From Siniperca chuatsi (lineage: Eukaryota > Chordata > Actinopteri > Centrarchiformes > Sinipercidae), in the NCBI RefSeq assembly GCF_020085105.1, contig NC_058056.1, positions 16,859,429 to 16,923,428 of the forward strand: a stretch of DNA of 64,000 bases, in the 5' to 3' direction. A model generated the notes under the pieces. That model was not told the DNA's origin, made no database searches, and saw nothing but the letters and a program-made list of their open reading frames with translations. Positions 34,570-55,589 of the stretch are shown here, one piece after another. The stretch's first letter is position 1. Each line of letters starts with the position of its first letter. Both the position numbers and the translations under genes were made by a program.

Positions 34570-36100
34570 ATGAGCTGCAGAGGGTGGGGCTCTGTGCATT
34601 TTGTCAAAGAAGATGACAATAAGTCAAAAACAACATCTCATATACTAGAATCCAGGATATATGTTGAATACATGTATGCATGCGTGAGTGTGTGTGTGTG
34701 TGTGCGCCTTTTTTTGTCTCTTCATGTAGTGGTCAATGAACAAAAAAATATCAAATCATTACTCCTTATTTATGGAGCATAATAAGACTGCATGTATGTG
34801 CATGTTTTGTGTGAGTGTGTAGACAAAGTATGTGGTTTCAGAACTTAGCACAAATCCATTCATCTTTGCACGAACACGTTTTATGTATGTAGTTGAAAAT
34901 TAATTAATGTGAATTACAATACTTGTCCAAAGGGTGCTGGGTGTGTTTGAAGAAAAGATATAGTATGCAACAGCCTTTTCTTTTATTATATGACAATGAG
35001 CTCCGTTTTAACACTTGGCAATATCTGTGTGAAAGTTGTCCACTAAACAGGAAAAATGTTTTTGCTGGCAATGATCTTCCCCACTGTCCTATTATCTGTC
35101 TTACTGTTATTGTAGGACACAAGCTCCTGTAACACCCCCCGTCATGGTAGTCTTTCCCAAACAAGTTGTCAGGATCTCGCCTCATGTTACCTCCACAGGA
35201 TGGGTGGTGCCCTCGACTATAAAGCAAGTCAGTGTTGTGCCTTTGTGAGAAAGTGTAACTAAACTTCTTTTGTGCAGACACACATTGTTCTGCTTCACCC
35301 AATGGCCTGCAAACGTGCACAATGCTGGTGTCCCCATGTCCCTACGTTCAGCTTTGGTGGAAGACCATTACATAAGTCTGAAAGCTGGAGATCAAGTCTC
35401 ATAGAGAAGACGTCTTTCAAAATGGCATCCCGGCATTGTATTGGTGTCAGTTCAGTACAAATGGTTTAAACACCTTGTGTGCAAAAATGTATTTGATTTT
35501 ACTGAAGGGGAAAAAGCAGTTGGATCATCATTTGTTAATTAGGCTACTTACTTAGAATTAGAATAGGTGAAGAAAAATGAATACTATCTAAAACTTACAA
35601 ATATGTCATGTTTTTATTTGGTTTGTATGTCAGAATGTTCTCATGTTCCTCCTGAGTTGTCTAATTGTGTAAGTCTGTCTGTTACATCAAATTTTTCTTT
35701 CGTTGGGTAGCTTAGTATAAAAGAAAATACTGCCCAGTATATATGCTTTGACAGTTTCCCACATAAGGATTGTATTCACATTTTCATTTGTCAGAATGAA
35801 GACCTCAGTGTCCTTTTATTGAACTCCTTATCTGAAAGTAAAGACAGGGTCTGGTCTCAATAGTTTGTCAGTTTTCCTATTACGTCCAGTTGTAATGTAA
35901 AAGTACTGTGACCATAGTCTGAAATAATTATACTATGGTATTTTGAATATACAATCTATGAGGTATGAGGTTTGTGTCTACCAGAAAATAATTAATTCTT
36001 GTATATAGCTTGTGGACTGATACAATGATATTCCCTACCTGTTGGGTTAAATGCTCTCTAGATGTCTACAAGCTTCAAGATGTTTTCAACAAGACTTGCT
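34570..36100. other. Noncoding DNA, no gene recognised
   Basis: Includes a short TG run near 34685-34704. A 138-codon minus frame (35320-34904) has no domain or splice context. I see nothing else to call. Confidence 0.45.
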
Positions 36101-36114
36101 CTGTGAGGCTGTGC

Positions 36115-36330
36115 TTAGGCACAGCGGCTAACTGTTAGCATGCTAACCACATCCATGAAGCTAACATGTCAGTGACTGTGCTAACATGCTGATGCTAAGC
36201 AGGTGTATTCTTTACCATGATCACCATCTTAGTTTCGCATATTAGCATGCTAACATCTGCTAATAGCTCTAAACACAAAGTACAGCTGAGGCTATTGGGA
36301 ATGTCCTTAATTTTTCAAGTTGCAAACCAG
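36115..36330 (+). repeat. Dispersed 'gctaacatgc' repeat
   Basis: Multiple tagcatgctaac units followed by ctaaacacaaagtacagctg then aggctattgggaatgtcctt, the left end of a widespread fish family. The right end of such an element appears at 37535-37650. Confidence 0.65.
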
Positions 36331-37534
36331 TCATAGTCCAGTCAATCTGGGCCCCAACCCAGGAGAAATTGCTATAGTAATGTTTCATAGTTTTTATTGG
36401 TCCTAATACCCTCCTGCATCATATATTAAGAGTATACCTTCATGGATTTAGTGGAACATACTTTTTCAAGGTCAAAAACAAAGTTTCAATGTTTCAGAGT
36501 GGGTAAAATTATGTTAAGACTGGAGGGTCTGTGTACACCTATCCAACATATTTGGTGTCTTCCTAAGTTTTCGGGGTCAATCTTTCCAATAAAACACTTT
36601 TTCAGAGGATATTCTAATGTCTTGTACTACTACCCCAACACACAATTTTCCACTTACAGTTTGTGCCACACTGCTCCTATGGGCGTATCCGCAACTACAC
36701 TGGGTATAAATTGTTCCAATATATCACTGTAAACACAACTATGTTATTTTAATTATATTAATAATATTAATTTTATCAGCCCTCAGCTAGCTGCAGTGAC
36801 ATCAACCAGTGTTTGCAGCTCTGTATTCGAGTCAATGAGAGAAGCTGGCAATGCAATGTAGTCTTCCAGCTGGCAGGGTGACAAGACTGTTCGTTAGCAG
36901 AGTTACAGTACTACTTTTGGTGTAGGGGATCACGGCGCGGGGGAGACAAAGGGTTGGGTTGACGTAGAGATGCAGAGTGTGTGTGTGGGCTGACTGGTTC
37001 TACTGGCAACTTTGAGCATCTTTACTCGTTTTATCATTATCGTATTTGTTAATTCAAAGCAATGTATTCACAAATATTAACGAACAAACCCCAAATTTCA
37101 AAAGCAACATGCTGTGCCTCATGATGATGTGCCAGAAAGAGACTGTTTGGAGTTGGGAAAGGGGTATCTCTGCGTCTTGTTTGAGAAAGCGACTCATTCA
37201 GAGTACAGGCCAGCATTTAAAAAAAAAATCTGCTACTAAGGATGCTAAGGATTGCTGCTGCAGGGGAAAGGGCTATGATAGTAATCTACAAAGGCAGACC
37301 AATGTATAGACAAAAATTATATGAAAAACGTATGTTCAGAAGCAGAGATACGCACTTCTTTGTGTGACACTGTGACATGAAGGCCCCAAATTTTGACCCT
37401 TGGAATTACCTTGATCCACTAAATATATAACAGTATACTTTTAATATGTTATTTGGATGTCCCTAGGGATCACATAAAACCTTGAATGATTACTATTGCA
37501 ATTTTCCCTGGATAAAACCACAGATTACTGGACT

Positions 37535-37650
37535 ATCAATCTCTGGGGACCACAAATGTTTATAATTTACTTATCCAGGGCAAACCATTTAATTTTTGAT
37601 ATATTTCAGTCTGGACCAAAGTCATGGACTGACTGACAGACTGACAATTC
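37535..37650 (+). repeat. Dispersed repeat, right end of same family
   Basis: ctctggggaccacaaatgtt, atatttcagtctggaccaaa and catggactgactgacagact match the family at 13100-13345 in opposite orientation. Confidence 0.6.
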
Positions 37651-37699
37651 TACAAATTTTAAAGGAATCTGGAGCTACTTGCCCCATTAACACCCACAA

Positions 37700-38630
37700 G
37701 GGCCATGTAACCTGATCTGTTCCCCTCAGGTGCACACACATCATCACGTTCAACAGTAAGGGTCATTGTGAAGAGGAATTCCCCGCTCCCAGCACCGTGA
37801 AGAGAGGCCTTTTTGTGTCATGGAGAGGAAGACACAGGGAGGCACAGAGTATGCCTCATCTCGCAGCTGTTGCTCAGTCCTTTGTACCTGTAAAGTACTG
37901 ACAGCCGTCCACTGTTTTCACCTTTAGACCATTAAGCACATCAGCAGTGACACGGGTAACCTTTACGACCTTGGATCCTCTGCATACCTGCGTCTTAATG
38001 TTAAATATGTAGTGTTTTGTACAGGTCAGGAAGCACAAATAATCAATGTTTTTTTTACTGAGATAGATATCTTTTTGTCCTTTGTGCGCAAACCTGTATT
38101 TGCAAAACATTGTTTTTGTGAAGTCAGGGTTGACAGTGTGCCACCATTTTGGCTTTGTTGTTTTTCTCCCCTCACATGATAATGAAGTAAAGTTTGTCAG
38201 AAGTAAATGGATGAGAGAAATCTATTGTTAATGGATTCATGAGTAATCATCTGTCTTTTCTTCATGGCTGACATGAGGAAACTGCAGCCGTGAAATTCAA
38301 TAGGTGGTAGGTCATGGCTGTATTGCCACACAGTCAACTCACCTTTCATGTTATAAATGTCATGTCCAGTGTGGCTCACACAAAGAATCATTAACTCAAC
38401 CTTGCTGTCAGCGTCTTTACCATTGAAACAAGGCTCCGACCAGACAGAATATTAACTGTTGTTAGGTCCTTGGGGGAAATATGAGGTGCAAAGTGCAAGT
38501 GGCAGCACCACTGCCCCATTCTAGCATTATAAAGCAGGATTTAAATACATGTCACTGAGGTGATGAAGGCTTTTCTGTGTATTTAATAGCCTTGTGTGGA
38601 ACACAAGGCAATACCAAACCAATGGGAATT
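37700..38630. other. Noncoding DNA between repeats
   Basis: No gene recognised. 37720-37870 is slightly GC-richer than its surroundings and free of repeats I know, so it could be a conserved element; this cannot be told from one sequence. Confidence 0.35.
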
Positions 38631-38636
38631 CAGACT

Positions 38637-38900
38637 ATGGCTGCATGATATGGTAAAAAAAAATCATATTGTGATTATTTTGACAGATATTACGATTGCA
38701 CCATTAGTGGGAATGTTCATTTTTGCATCACAATTTTCATTTTCACTGGAAAATGAGAGAAAAGAGAAATGCTAACGTCAGCATGCTAACATGCTCACAA
38801 TGACAATGCTAACATTCTGATGTTAGGTAGGTATAATGTTTAACATGTTCACCATCTTAGTTTAGCATGCTAATATTTAGTAATTAGTGCTAAACGCAAC
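38637..38900 (+). repeat. Two adjoining dispersed repeats
   Basis: 38637-38765 is a MITE-like sequence (ggctgcatgatatgg, aatcatattgtgattatttt). 38771-38900 is another gctaacatgctcac type repeat like 36115-36330. Confidence 0.55.
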
Positions 38901-39540
38901 CTAATCACATGTTGCTAAAAAACAAGAAGGTTGATTTTCAATAGTTAGTTAGTTTTGGTGATATTTCAATCTGTGAAGACGCTTCTGCTCATCTGGATAA
39001 AAAATATTCAGTTGCTTAATTTTTTTTTTATTTCCTAGTTCAAAGAATATGGTAGCCCGAAGTGACATCCTTATATTGAATATAAAGTTTAGTTTTGTAT
39101 GAAAATATAAAATAGTGTAAAATAACATTAATTTACTAGATAACTAACTGAACTTGAACTTTGTGAACTTTTTGGTTCAGGTAAAAATCAAGCAAAGAGA
39201 TATAGCTCACTTCCAACTACTATCTTGGACTGGGAAATATAGCCACAACTTGCTAAACAAGTTTAAAATCTTTTTTTATAACGTAGAATTTTCAAAGATT
39301 TTCATGATTTTACCTTTTGAAAAAAACGGATGCTCAGCTCTGTGACTCGAATGTAAAGATCATTTTTGAAAGGCACAAACGAGGGCTTGTGCTAAAAGTG
39401 GAATATCTTTGGATGAATATATGTCATGCAATCCGAACATGTTAAATCTAGCAGGTGCTATGTTTATAGCCTACATTGGACATTTAGCTTGAGATTCTGT
39501 TCCTGTACCTATATTTGCATCCCACGTGTGTAACCCCTAA
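38901..39540. other. Noncoding DNA, nothing recognised
   Basis: AT-rich sequence with no gene, RNA or named repeat, left of the most distant possible rcan3 3' end. Confidence 0.4.
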
Positions 39541-42035
39541 AATAAACAACACTAAACGTGGCTTTTAAGAATAAGTCTTTATGTATTTCTCTATGTGAAA
39601 CAAATGGTTATTATACTACACAAATAGAAGCGGATACTGTAAGAGACAGAGACCATCTCTGAGAAATAAGTACAGAACATGAAAATACACATACCGGTAT
39701 AGAACTGTAAATTATTGCTTGTTTTGCTACTTTGTTTTCTGGATTCCTACAATACAAGACACAATATTCATATTTCAACAGAAACAGTACAACAGTGACA
39801 AACGGTATTATTGACCTTTTTAGTAGACGTTCCCCAGAAATAAAAGAAACATTCAAACAGAGTCCATGTTGAACACAACACAATGACAGTTGGTTTTGAT
39901 TGAGCATCTTTACGACTTATTGTTACACATTTTTGTAATTTTTTTCCCCCATTACAACATTGCCAAGAGAAGCCGTAACAAACTGCACACTGGGACTGGC
40001 CTCAGCAACAACAAAAAAAAACAAAACACTTGGCATATGTACATAAATATACATTTTCATTTCAACTGTGACCAAAATGCACCCAGTTTTAAACACCATG
40101 ACCACAGAGAGTAAAAAAATCTTCACGAGTGTCTTCCTCCTGCTGCTCGCTGCTTCCTCTTTATCATAATCCACCTCAGTAGTTCCACCAATCTGCTGTC
40201 TGCTTAGATAACTGTGACAGCTTTACTTCAGTGCCAATAAAACTGCACTCTGCCAACATGGTGCTGTTTAACTTTCTCAGAAGGTAAGATGAATGTTTCT
40301 TGTTGACAAACACGAAAACAAAGACATTGATTTTGTTTTGCAGTGTCATCCTGCCTCATTTAAAACCTATAACTGTACTGCGCTGTCTTACATCTTTACA
40401 GTAGTACACTCCAATAGATCCAAAAGGCCTGAAATTCTCCGAGGTTCACACTAGCAAAAAGGAAGTGGAGTGTTTCACTCACTGCAATATGCTGGTGAAA
40501 AGGCTAACCAGGTGTTCAGCTTGAGATAAAAGAAAAAAAAACACTAGAAAGAAACAGAGAAGAAATGCAATGTGCTTCCTACTTTGTCTCAAGAAAGACT
40601 ATTTTTATGTGAAGGAAATAAACAAAACACTGACAATAAAGTGCTCACATGCAGACTGACTGTCTTTTGCTTACTAATATTGTTACATAGCAAAAAAAGT
40701 CTTTTTAGATTTCATGCTGTCTAGTGACAAATAAGGTTTAGACTCAACGCTGACACCCAAAAAGCCCTGTTAGGAACATTTGTTCATGTTGCTTCTAAAG
40801 CACTGAAATATTTCATTAAATAAGTAGGTGAAACACTGATATGATATGGGACCGTGGGGAGAATTAACCAAAAAAAGGAATATATTTAAGTAAGGAGTTT
40901 ATGAATTTTAGTGGTGATTTGTTCATTCTTCCAAAAAAGTATGTGTGCCAATATGAAATAAAAAAGAATGCAATAAAAAGTTGTGCTGCAGTTGTGTTGG
41001 GAAAATGTGATTTCTTTCTGCTCACTTTAACAATATACATCAGTGTCTCAGAGTAAGAAAAATCGTTTTATGTTGTCATGACACAATGAGGTGATTGAAT
41101 GCTTTGGTTGATATCTCATGAGGCTAGCTACTTTTACATTTTCTCAGCAAAATGCTTTTAGGTAAACTACAAAATCTAAAAGGACTTTTTCCGCAAATCT
41201 ACTACTCAGCTATTTACAGCGAGAAGCAGCGCAGTATTCTGGTGCGCAGCAGGAGACGGTCGAGAGCCCCGCAATTGCGTGGAGATATCAAGAGATACTC
41301 AGTGCAAAACAAGCAGTATAAGGTTTCAGAAGAAAACCTGACACATAGAAAGTGGGTTTGATCAAACGACATAACCAAGACATTAAAGATGTGAATTACA
41401 ACAAACAGAATCAGAAAAAATAAAATCAACATCCCAAACCCCTTGAAGAAAATGAGGGGGATGAACTGTCTCTGATCCATCAAATTCCAACAAAAGCGAC
41501 AAATGCAAATTTGCCATCAAGTTGAAGACTGAACTGTCAATCTTACGAAAAAACCATTCAGCTTTTTTCCCCCTAAGACGTCACTTTAAACTCTGCACGG
41601 GGATATGCACTTGCGTCAAAAGCGTCACACTATTTCCCTGTCATCACAAATAACAATAAAAAAACACCTCAGCTCCTCATCTACAGAAGTAACTAAGCAT
41701 GCAAAAAGTGTTGGGGTATCAAATACATAGTAAGAATACACATCTAGTAGTTCAGCAAAAAACAACACCTCTCCAAATAAAAAAGACAAAAAGCAAAAAC
41801 GAGCAAAACGAAAAGAGTCAAACAACCACCACAACGTTGTTAGTCACATATGGCGCTTCGTGCTGTGTGTGATGTTAAATAGGTTCCTTTTTCTTGATAT
41901 ATCTTTTTATTATTTGTGTTTCTGTACGTATTTTTTGTAATACAGTATATACATGCAGACAAGAGCGGGAACATCACACACTCAATCTTGATGCAAGCTG
42001 CGGCGACAAACCAGAAGATGTGAAAATGGATGAAA

Positions 42036-42085
<50 letters not shown>

Positions 42086-42617
42086 TGAAAACACAATTTA
42101 TTATTAAAAAAAAGAAGAAAAATGTCTTTGTTTAGAAGTATCGCATATACCTCAGCTGAAGATTATTGTACACACAACTGTGAGACAAAAGGAGAGGTAA
42201 AAGCTAACAAGCTAACTAACTAGCAAGCTACTGAGCAGGACTAGCAATGAGAGCTGAGTGTGTGTGATAAGTGACAGGTGCCTGCGTTGGGACAGGTATT
42301 TCCACCCCTCTTGCTGAAAACGAGGGGGGTTGGTGGAGTGGAGGCAAGCATGCCCGCTGCTCCCCATGCTGTCCGCAGAATGTGATGAGTGTGTGTGTGA
42401 TTCTCATCCATCCCCTTCAAGCCGCCTCATTCCATCGCCACGCTCCCCACAAACACCGTCTTCGAGCAATGTTTGTTGGTTTGTTTTTGCTTGTAGTTGA
42501 ACTGAAATGAGGGGCATCGACGCTCTCTGTGAGTGCAGAGACGAGAGAGAGAGGGCAGGTGTGTTGCGGGTTTAAGGGGCGGTCGGGGGCCGCGCCGGTG
42601 TCAGGGTGGAGGCCTCT
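39541..42617 (-). other. rcan3 3'UTR and downstream region
   Basis: Downstream of the rcan3 stop on minus. Polyadenylation signals (plus tttatt) at 42097-42102 and 41906-41911 would give a 0.5-0.7 kb 3'UTR. The repeat-poor stretch down to about 39.55 kb would allow a longer one. A Pumilio-type TGTAAATA (minus) is at 41218-41211. The exact end cannot be set without transcripts. Confidence 0.45.
42039..42082. repeat. TA microsatellite
   Basis: 22 TA units inside the probable rcan3 3'UTR, just after the proximal poly(A) signal in transcript order. Confidence 0.95.
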
Positions 42618-50223
<7,606 letters not shown>

Positions 50224-50269
50224 CTATGTGAATACTAATGTGAAAGGATATCAATAGCAAGTAGACAAA

Positions 50270-50660
50270 TGGGGCTGCAACTAACAGTTATATTCATTAT
50301 TGACTTATCTGTGTATTATCGTAGAAAAGGTTTCAGTCGTAGTCATCTGGACACTGTTTTCTATTTTGAAGAACCGTCTTATCTGTGTATTAATTAATTG
50401 TGTATTCTCTAAAAGAAAATGGCGAAAAATGTCCAAAAATACCCAAGGTGACATCTTCGGATTGCTTGTTTTGTCTGACAAACAGTCCAAAACCCCTCAA
50501 TTTACACAGATATAAAACAGAGAAAAGTAACAAATCAACACATTTGAGAAGCTGGAAGCACCAAATCTTTGGCATTTTTGCTTGATAAATTACTTAAACA
50601 ATTAGTCGATTGTCAAAATTGTTGTTGATTAAGCTTCTGTTGAATCGCCCAATTGATTAG
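50270..50660 (+). repeat. 'ggctgcaactaac' dispersed repeat
   Basis: Full-length-looking copy: ggggctgcaactaacagtta, gacatcttcggattgcttgt, gaagctggaagcaccaaatc and acaattagtcgattgtcaaa. The family has at least six more copies in this window. No coding content. Confidence 0.7.
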
Positions 50661-51444
50661 GCTAACTGACAGACTGAGTGGTTGCTTTCTGGTAAAATGT
50701 CCCCTAGAGCTGCTCAGTCAATATCATGTTCTATTTTACATGCTTTATTTTGTAAATAAAACTTCCAATTCCATAAGAAAATGTTATCAAACCATCTTAA
50801 TAAGTGTATTTTGTGTAAATATCCAACACAAACGATGTCATCTCTGCATTATTTTAAAATAATCCCCCCCCCCCCCTTATGTACTACACTTTGTCTTTAA
50901 CTATACCCACATGATATATACACATCTCCTATGTTTTTTCACTCAATCCTCTCCATGGGCACCAAATTGGCCTCCTCAGCTGTGAACTCAATCAAGCAGC
51001 TCAGTAGGAGGGCGAAAGGAAAAGGAAAAAGGCTGCCAGGAGAGCTAGTTTCTGAGTAATCAGTAGCGCTATTCTTTGTCTCCTAGCCAGCCATCTCCCA
51101 GCACAGGCAGAAATATGACTATGAAACCAAGTCTTCTTTCCAAGAATCAAGTTGTTCATGCAAAGACATACACAGTATACCAAGCAAATGATCATACTGT
51201 TTCCTTTTCCTATTCCCTTTAATTTATTCATGTGCCCTGAGAGCCACATGTGTGCAGTCAGTGGCATCAATATCAACTGGTAAGCGTGCCTATCAAATTG
51301 TGTTATTGCGTGACAGCGTTTGTCTGAATATTTTTTCTTTTCTCTTTCAGGCAGTGAGAAACATAAGACTGAAATACTCCCACAACACTTGGCTTGTTCG
51401 GCTGACACAGCACCTCTCACCAGGATGGAAAGGGTGCGTGTTAC

Positions 51445-51465
51445 CTGGAGGAACACAGGCAGCAT
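51445..51465 (-). other. Possible alternative first coding exon of rcan3 (weak)
   Basis: On minus, ATG at 51465-51463 opens a 7-codon frame (MLPVFLQ) ending in a GT donor (cctccag|gtaaca). Its phase would join directly to the RRM exon (ERFEALF). RCAN genes do use alternative first exons, but a match this short can arise by chance. Confidence 0.12.
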
Positions 51466-51839
51466 GTTGGCTGTGAGATCTGCCGCTGCACATTAGTGAC
51501 AGCTTAGTGATGGCAGACACCAGGTACCTGTGAACTCAGCACATTGAAATGAGTGCTCGGTTCTGACTGTGTGTCCTGTTAGTCCTGTGTCCTTTTGATG
51601 AATCCATAAAAACCTCTCGCACATATTCATCTGGTCTTAACTTGTTTGACATTTTGTGATTCAAAGAATCTTATTCTATTTGATAACGTTATCACTTATT
51701 AGGATTTAATGCTGCACATCATGAAACACATTGCAAAGATTTGTGTGTGCTTATCATATGAACGGATGTAAAAGTCATAATAAATAATCAAAAGTTGTAA
51801 TCAAAGGGTACACGTGCCTTGATTTCCATATTAATCACA

Positions 51840-52035
51840 AACATAAAACATCACAAAACAGTGAAAAATGGCCATCAAAATAGTGTATATATACAGTATA
51901 TATAAGATATTCAGTTTACTATAATGTCAGACAAGAAAAAGCAGAATATCCTCACATTTGAGGACAAGCTGTTTGGCAATTTTACTTGGACTTTAACAAT
52001 TAATTGATTAATCAACTAATTGTTTAATACTACAT
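51840..52035 (+). repeat. 'ggctgcaactaac' repeat, degraded copy
   Basis: cagtgaaaaatggccatc, gaatatcctcacatttgagg and ttaattgattaatcaactaa identify the family. The left end is missing. Confidence 0.5.
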
Positions 52036-52039
52036 TGCA

Positions 52040-53130
52040 ATATGTTACTTCAGGATTAGAAGTAAAGTAAGCACTAAATGTAAAACAAAAAACATTTAAA
52101 AGTAAGATGCAATGTAAGAAGCTAGAAGTAGCTGTATATTATTATACCGTGCATCACCTAATGACATACTCACTTTTACTACTGTCAAGGAAATAAAATC
52201 CAAACAGATGTAACACTATTTATCCTTAGTGATTACTAAACTATTAAATATGTTTTAAAGCCATGCTATAGGCTTATTTATAAAACATTTTACAATGATG
52301 AATTAAGGTACTACTATTTAGCAGTTCTTGATGAATGTCTATTTCACTACAGCTAAGTACTAAGTACTTTTAGCAATAGCTAGTATGCATCTCTGCAGAG
52401 AAATCACATCATCACCCTGTCTGACACATGCAGAGATGTTGACTGAGCAAGCTGTGAACCACGGTTATGCTGTAGTGTGGTGTACACTGTGGTAAAAGAA
52501 TTTGCATTTAAAGAATAAGCAGATTAACGCCTTTACTCATAATAATCCCTGCCTCCCTCCCTTTTTGTTTTATTTCCAGTTCTTCTCCCCATGTAAGTGC
52601 ATCTGGTCCTCCCGTGCTAAACGCCTCGGGGTAGCTGGCTAAACCTCAGAGCTTACTTCACCTCCAGGCTCCGTGATACCATTTTTAGTCAGGTTTGTAC
52701 TTCACCATACAAGGTGCATTCTAAAGAAGCAAGGAAAAGAGGTCAAGTCAGGAATGTGTGACTATCTTGACTCCTTTTATGCGTTTTTAGAATTACAGAC
52801 TAACTTTGCAATTAGAAAGCTACAATCCCAAAAAGCCAGAGGAGAGGGAAGGGTGTGACTCACCATGATACAGGGACAGCCAAGTGTTAAGTGTGCTCAT
52901 TTAAAATTGATTCTCTCACCCCCACAGACAACACAGCCAACTGCAAAATAGTAGTTAACCAAATAGCTCCCTTTCTTCAATTGTGTGTAAACAGCAGAAA
53001 CAAGAAACAAAATGTCAAAATGTTGTATTAAAGAGGTTAAAGGGCGACTTTCAGCAGTTTCAGTGACCCAATAAGACATAGTTTTAATTTTTGCATTATC
53101 TAAAATGGACAGTTTTGCTGTTTAATCTGT
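52040..53130. other. rcan3 upstream intron, no feature
   Basis: AT-rich DNA with no gene or clear repeat, apart from possible traces of a MITE at 52040-52400. Confidence 0.4.
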
Positions 53131-53134
53131 TTTA

Positions 53135-53600
53135 ATTGATTTTTTTGGCCACTTGGGGGAAGTGCAACAAGCTCTAAACACAACATTGACATATTATTAG
53201 CTTAAAAAGTTGATATGGAGAACGTGTTAGCAAACAGTTGCTTATTTGAATGTCTAGCACATACAGAGCAACATTATCATTCATTTGAAGTCGTATTGTT
53301 GTCCCCCCGATGCAATATTCACTCTCTTTTTAGCTCTGTTTTGCTCTCCCCCAAGTCCTGACAAAAATATTTGGCTCTTTAGCTGCTGAATTCTCCACTA
53401 AGTTCACTAGTCACCGGCTAGTTGCTAACTCATTAGTGCTGGGAAGGTAGCGTACAGCCAGTTTATCAGAGCTTTTTTACTGAAAACAGCTGCCTTTTGC
53501 ATCTGGAAAGGAGGCTGATGAGAACGGTGAGAGTGAACCAAAACTGTGAAGTGAAACTTGCTTTCCATTGCTAATATAAAAATATAGATTAGTGCAGCTT
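53135..53600 (+). repeat. Dispersed fish repeat ('ggccacttggggg' family)
   Basis: tttttttggccacttggggg, catttgaagtcgtattgttg, caagtcctgacaaaaatatt, gtagcgtacagccagtttat and ggaaaggaggctgatgagaa are phrases I recognise from a common percomorph interspersed repeat. Not coding. Confidence 0.55.
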
Positions 53601-54634
53601 TAACGATTTTAGATAAATAATTTGGGGGGAAAAAGTCTGGGTCTGTGCATGGGAGCATAAAAATATCATTGTACAATCTTGGCCAAAATTCTGTTGGTAT
53701 TTGCTTGTTTTGCTATTTTCTCAAATATAAAAATAATATTTAAAAAAAATCAAAAGCTTATGTAGCAGCATTGCAATCAACCTCCTACTTAAATTTTAGA
53801 GCTTTTGCTTGTTTGCAAACTCTTCTGATTTGGGTTTAATCATAAGTAGCTTGAGAATGACAACAAAGCACTTGTTTGGCCTATCTGCAGAGCCCACTTA
53901 AGCCCTTATTCAAACCGTGAATTTTCCATGAGCCTCAGTCAGCTACTATGACTCACATGTCATCAAACTCCATGTGTGATAACCGATAAGGTAGTCTTTC
54001 TCATACACACATACACACACACACACAGTGGGTACTTCCTTAACCTAAATTGATGTTTTGGCATGAAGGGAGATGTGGGAAAGCGCCATGGTCATGTTCC
54101 ATAATAACACGTACTGTTTGTTTTTAACCTGGCACACTGGCGCTGATACACCCACGGCCGATTGGTGTGTAACAAGTGAGTGTGCTTGATCATTAATTTA
54201 TGTGGTCTCTATGAGCGGACATCCTGAGGGAATGAGAGGAGGAAGAGGAGGGGAAATGAGGAAGAGGAGAGGGGTGTTGAGTTACACAGGGCTGAAAAGT
54301 GGCCTGCTCATCTGCCATCGCAATGTTCCCTGTGGTGACCCACTCCCTTTATTCTCTTAGTGCATGTGTGTGTGTGAGAGAGAGAAAGAGACTTATCAAG
54401 TGAGTAAGCATGTGTGTGATGTGCACAGTTGTGTGTTCAGGATTCTTTTCAGTGTTTCCACAATTAGTTAGCTGATATTTCTGTAGGTATCCACATGCAC
54501 ACTGTACCCACACAGAGGGCATATCTGCATGATAAAATAATGTGAGCGGTAGCACCATTAGTATCTAAGCACAACTGAAGGACGACTGTTCCCTTATCAG
54601 CAGAGATAGTCTTGTTAACCGCACATGTACACAT

Positions 54635-54660
54635 GTACACACACACACACACACACACAC
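54635..54660. repeat. AC microsatellite
   Basis: (AC)n preceded by a short acatgtac duplication. Smaller AC runs lie near 54008-54026. Confidence 0.9.
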
Positions 54661-55589
54661 GCACATACACAGCTTGATCCAGCACCTGCTTCTACTGTAT
54701 CTTCAGTGAGTGAGAGCTCTTAGGACAACAGGTGAGAGAGGAGAAGAGAACAGCATGTTCTTGTTTTTCATTATCAACAAGGAGATCTTCAACATCTATT
54801 GAAGAAGCTGGAAGAAAATGTGATTTATCTCACATAGAGTAGCTAGGTAACAGAAATGTATACACCTAACATCATCCTCATGATTCCTTCTCATGTTGAA
54901 GTCCATGTTTTACTCACAGGCTTTGTTTACCTAACAAGAGAAATCTGATGTGTTTACAGTGGAGACAGTCGAGAGGCGGAGGTGTTAAGTCACAGCTCTC
55001 AAATAGCAGACAACTTGGCTTGATTGAAACGGCAAGTGCTGTCGTTATTGCTGACCGCAAGTTTCTCCATGTCACCTTTACATAACACCCAGGGGTGTAT
55101 CTCAACAGGCTAAATTCCCTTCCCTTCCTTTCCTGTCCTAGATGGTCTCTTTATCTCGGCCCTTTTGTTGCACAACTGAGCCTGGGGCCTGTTTCACCAA
55201 AATTGCAACATGACATCTTTTCTTCTCTCGTTAATTTAGAAACATTCACTAATCAAAACAATTACCATGCTTGCGACCCATGCATGAGCATGCGAGAGCC
55301 TGGTAGAACTCGCAAATGTATCTGAAATTTGCGAGCGGCAACTATTTGTGAAGCGTAATGCTAGGAGGGAAATATACTATACTTTAAGCTCTGTGTTTTC
55401 AGTTTCTACAGATTTTCACCAAGATTTATTTTCAAAGGAGTCATTTCTACCTGGATATTACTTCCCCATAAACCCAAAAAGCTGTCATGTTTCCTGCTGC
55501 AAGAGTACAATGCCATAATCACCACAGTTTACAGTAAACAAAGTCCTCTTGATAGCTCACAAAATGCTTCTGGTAGAAGAAAGTGAAGG

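Noticed and set aside
34904-35320. 138-codon minus-strand open frame, longest non-gene frame in its area
   Set aside because: No recognisable domain, mixed composition, no splice or promoter context, and no link to neighbouring genes. It is consistent with chance.
51001-51465. 154-codon minus frame as a separate gene
   Set aside because: No domain and ordinary intronic composition. Only its first seven codons were kept, as a weak alternative-exon idea.
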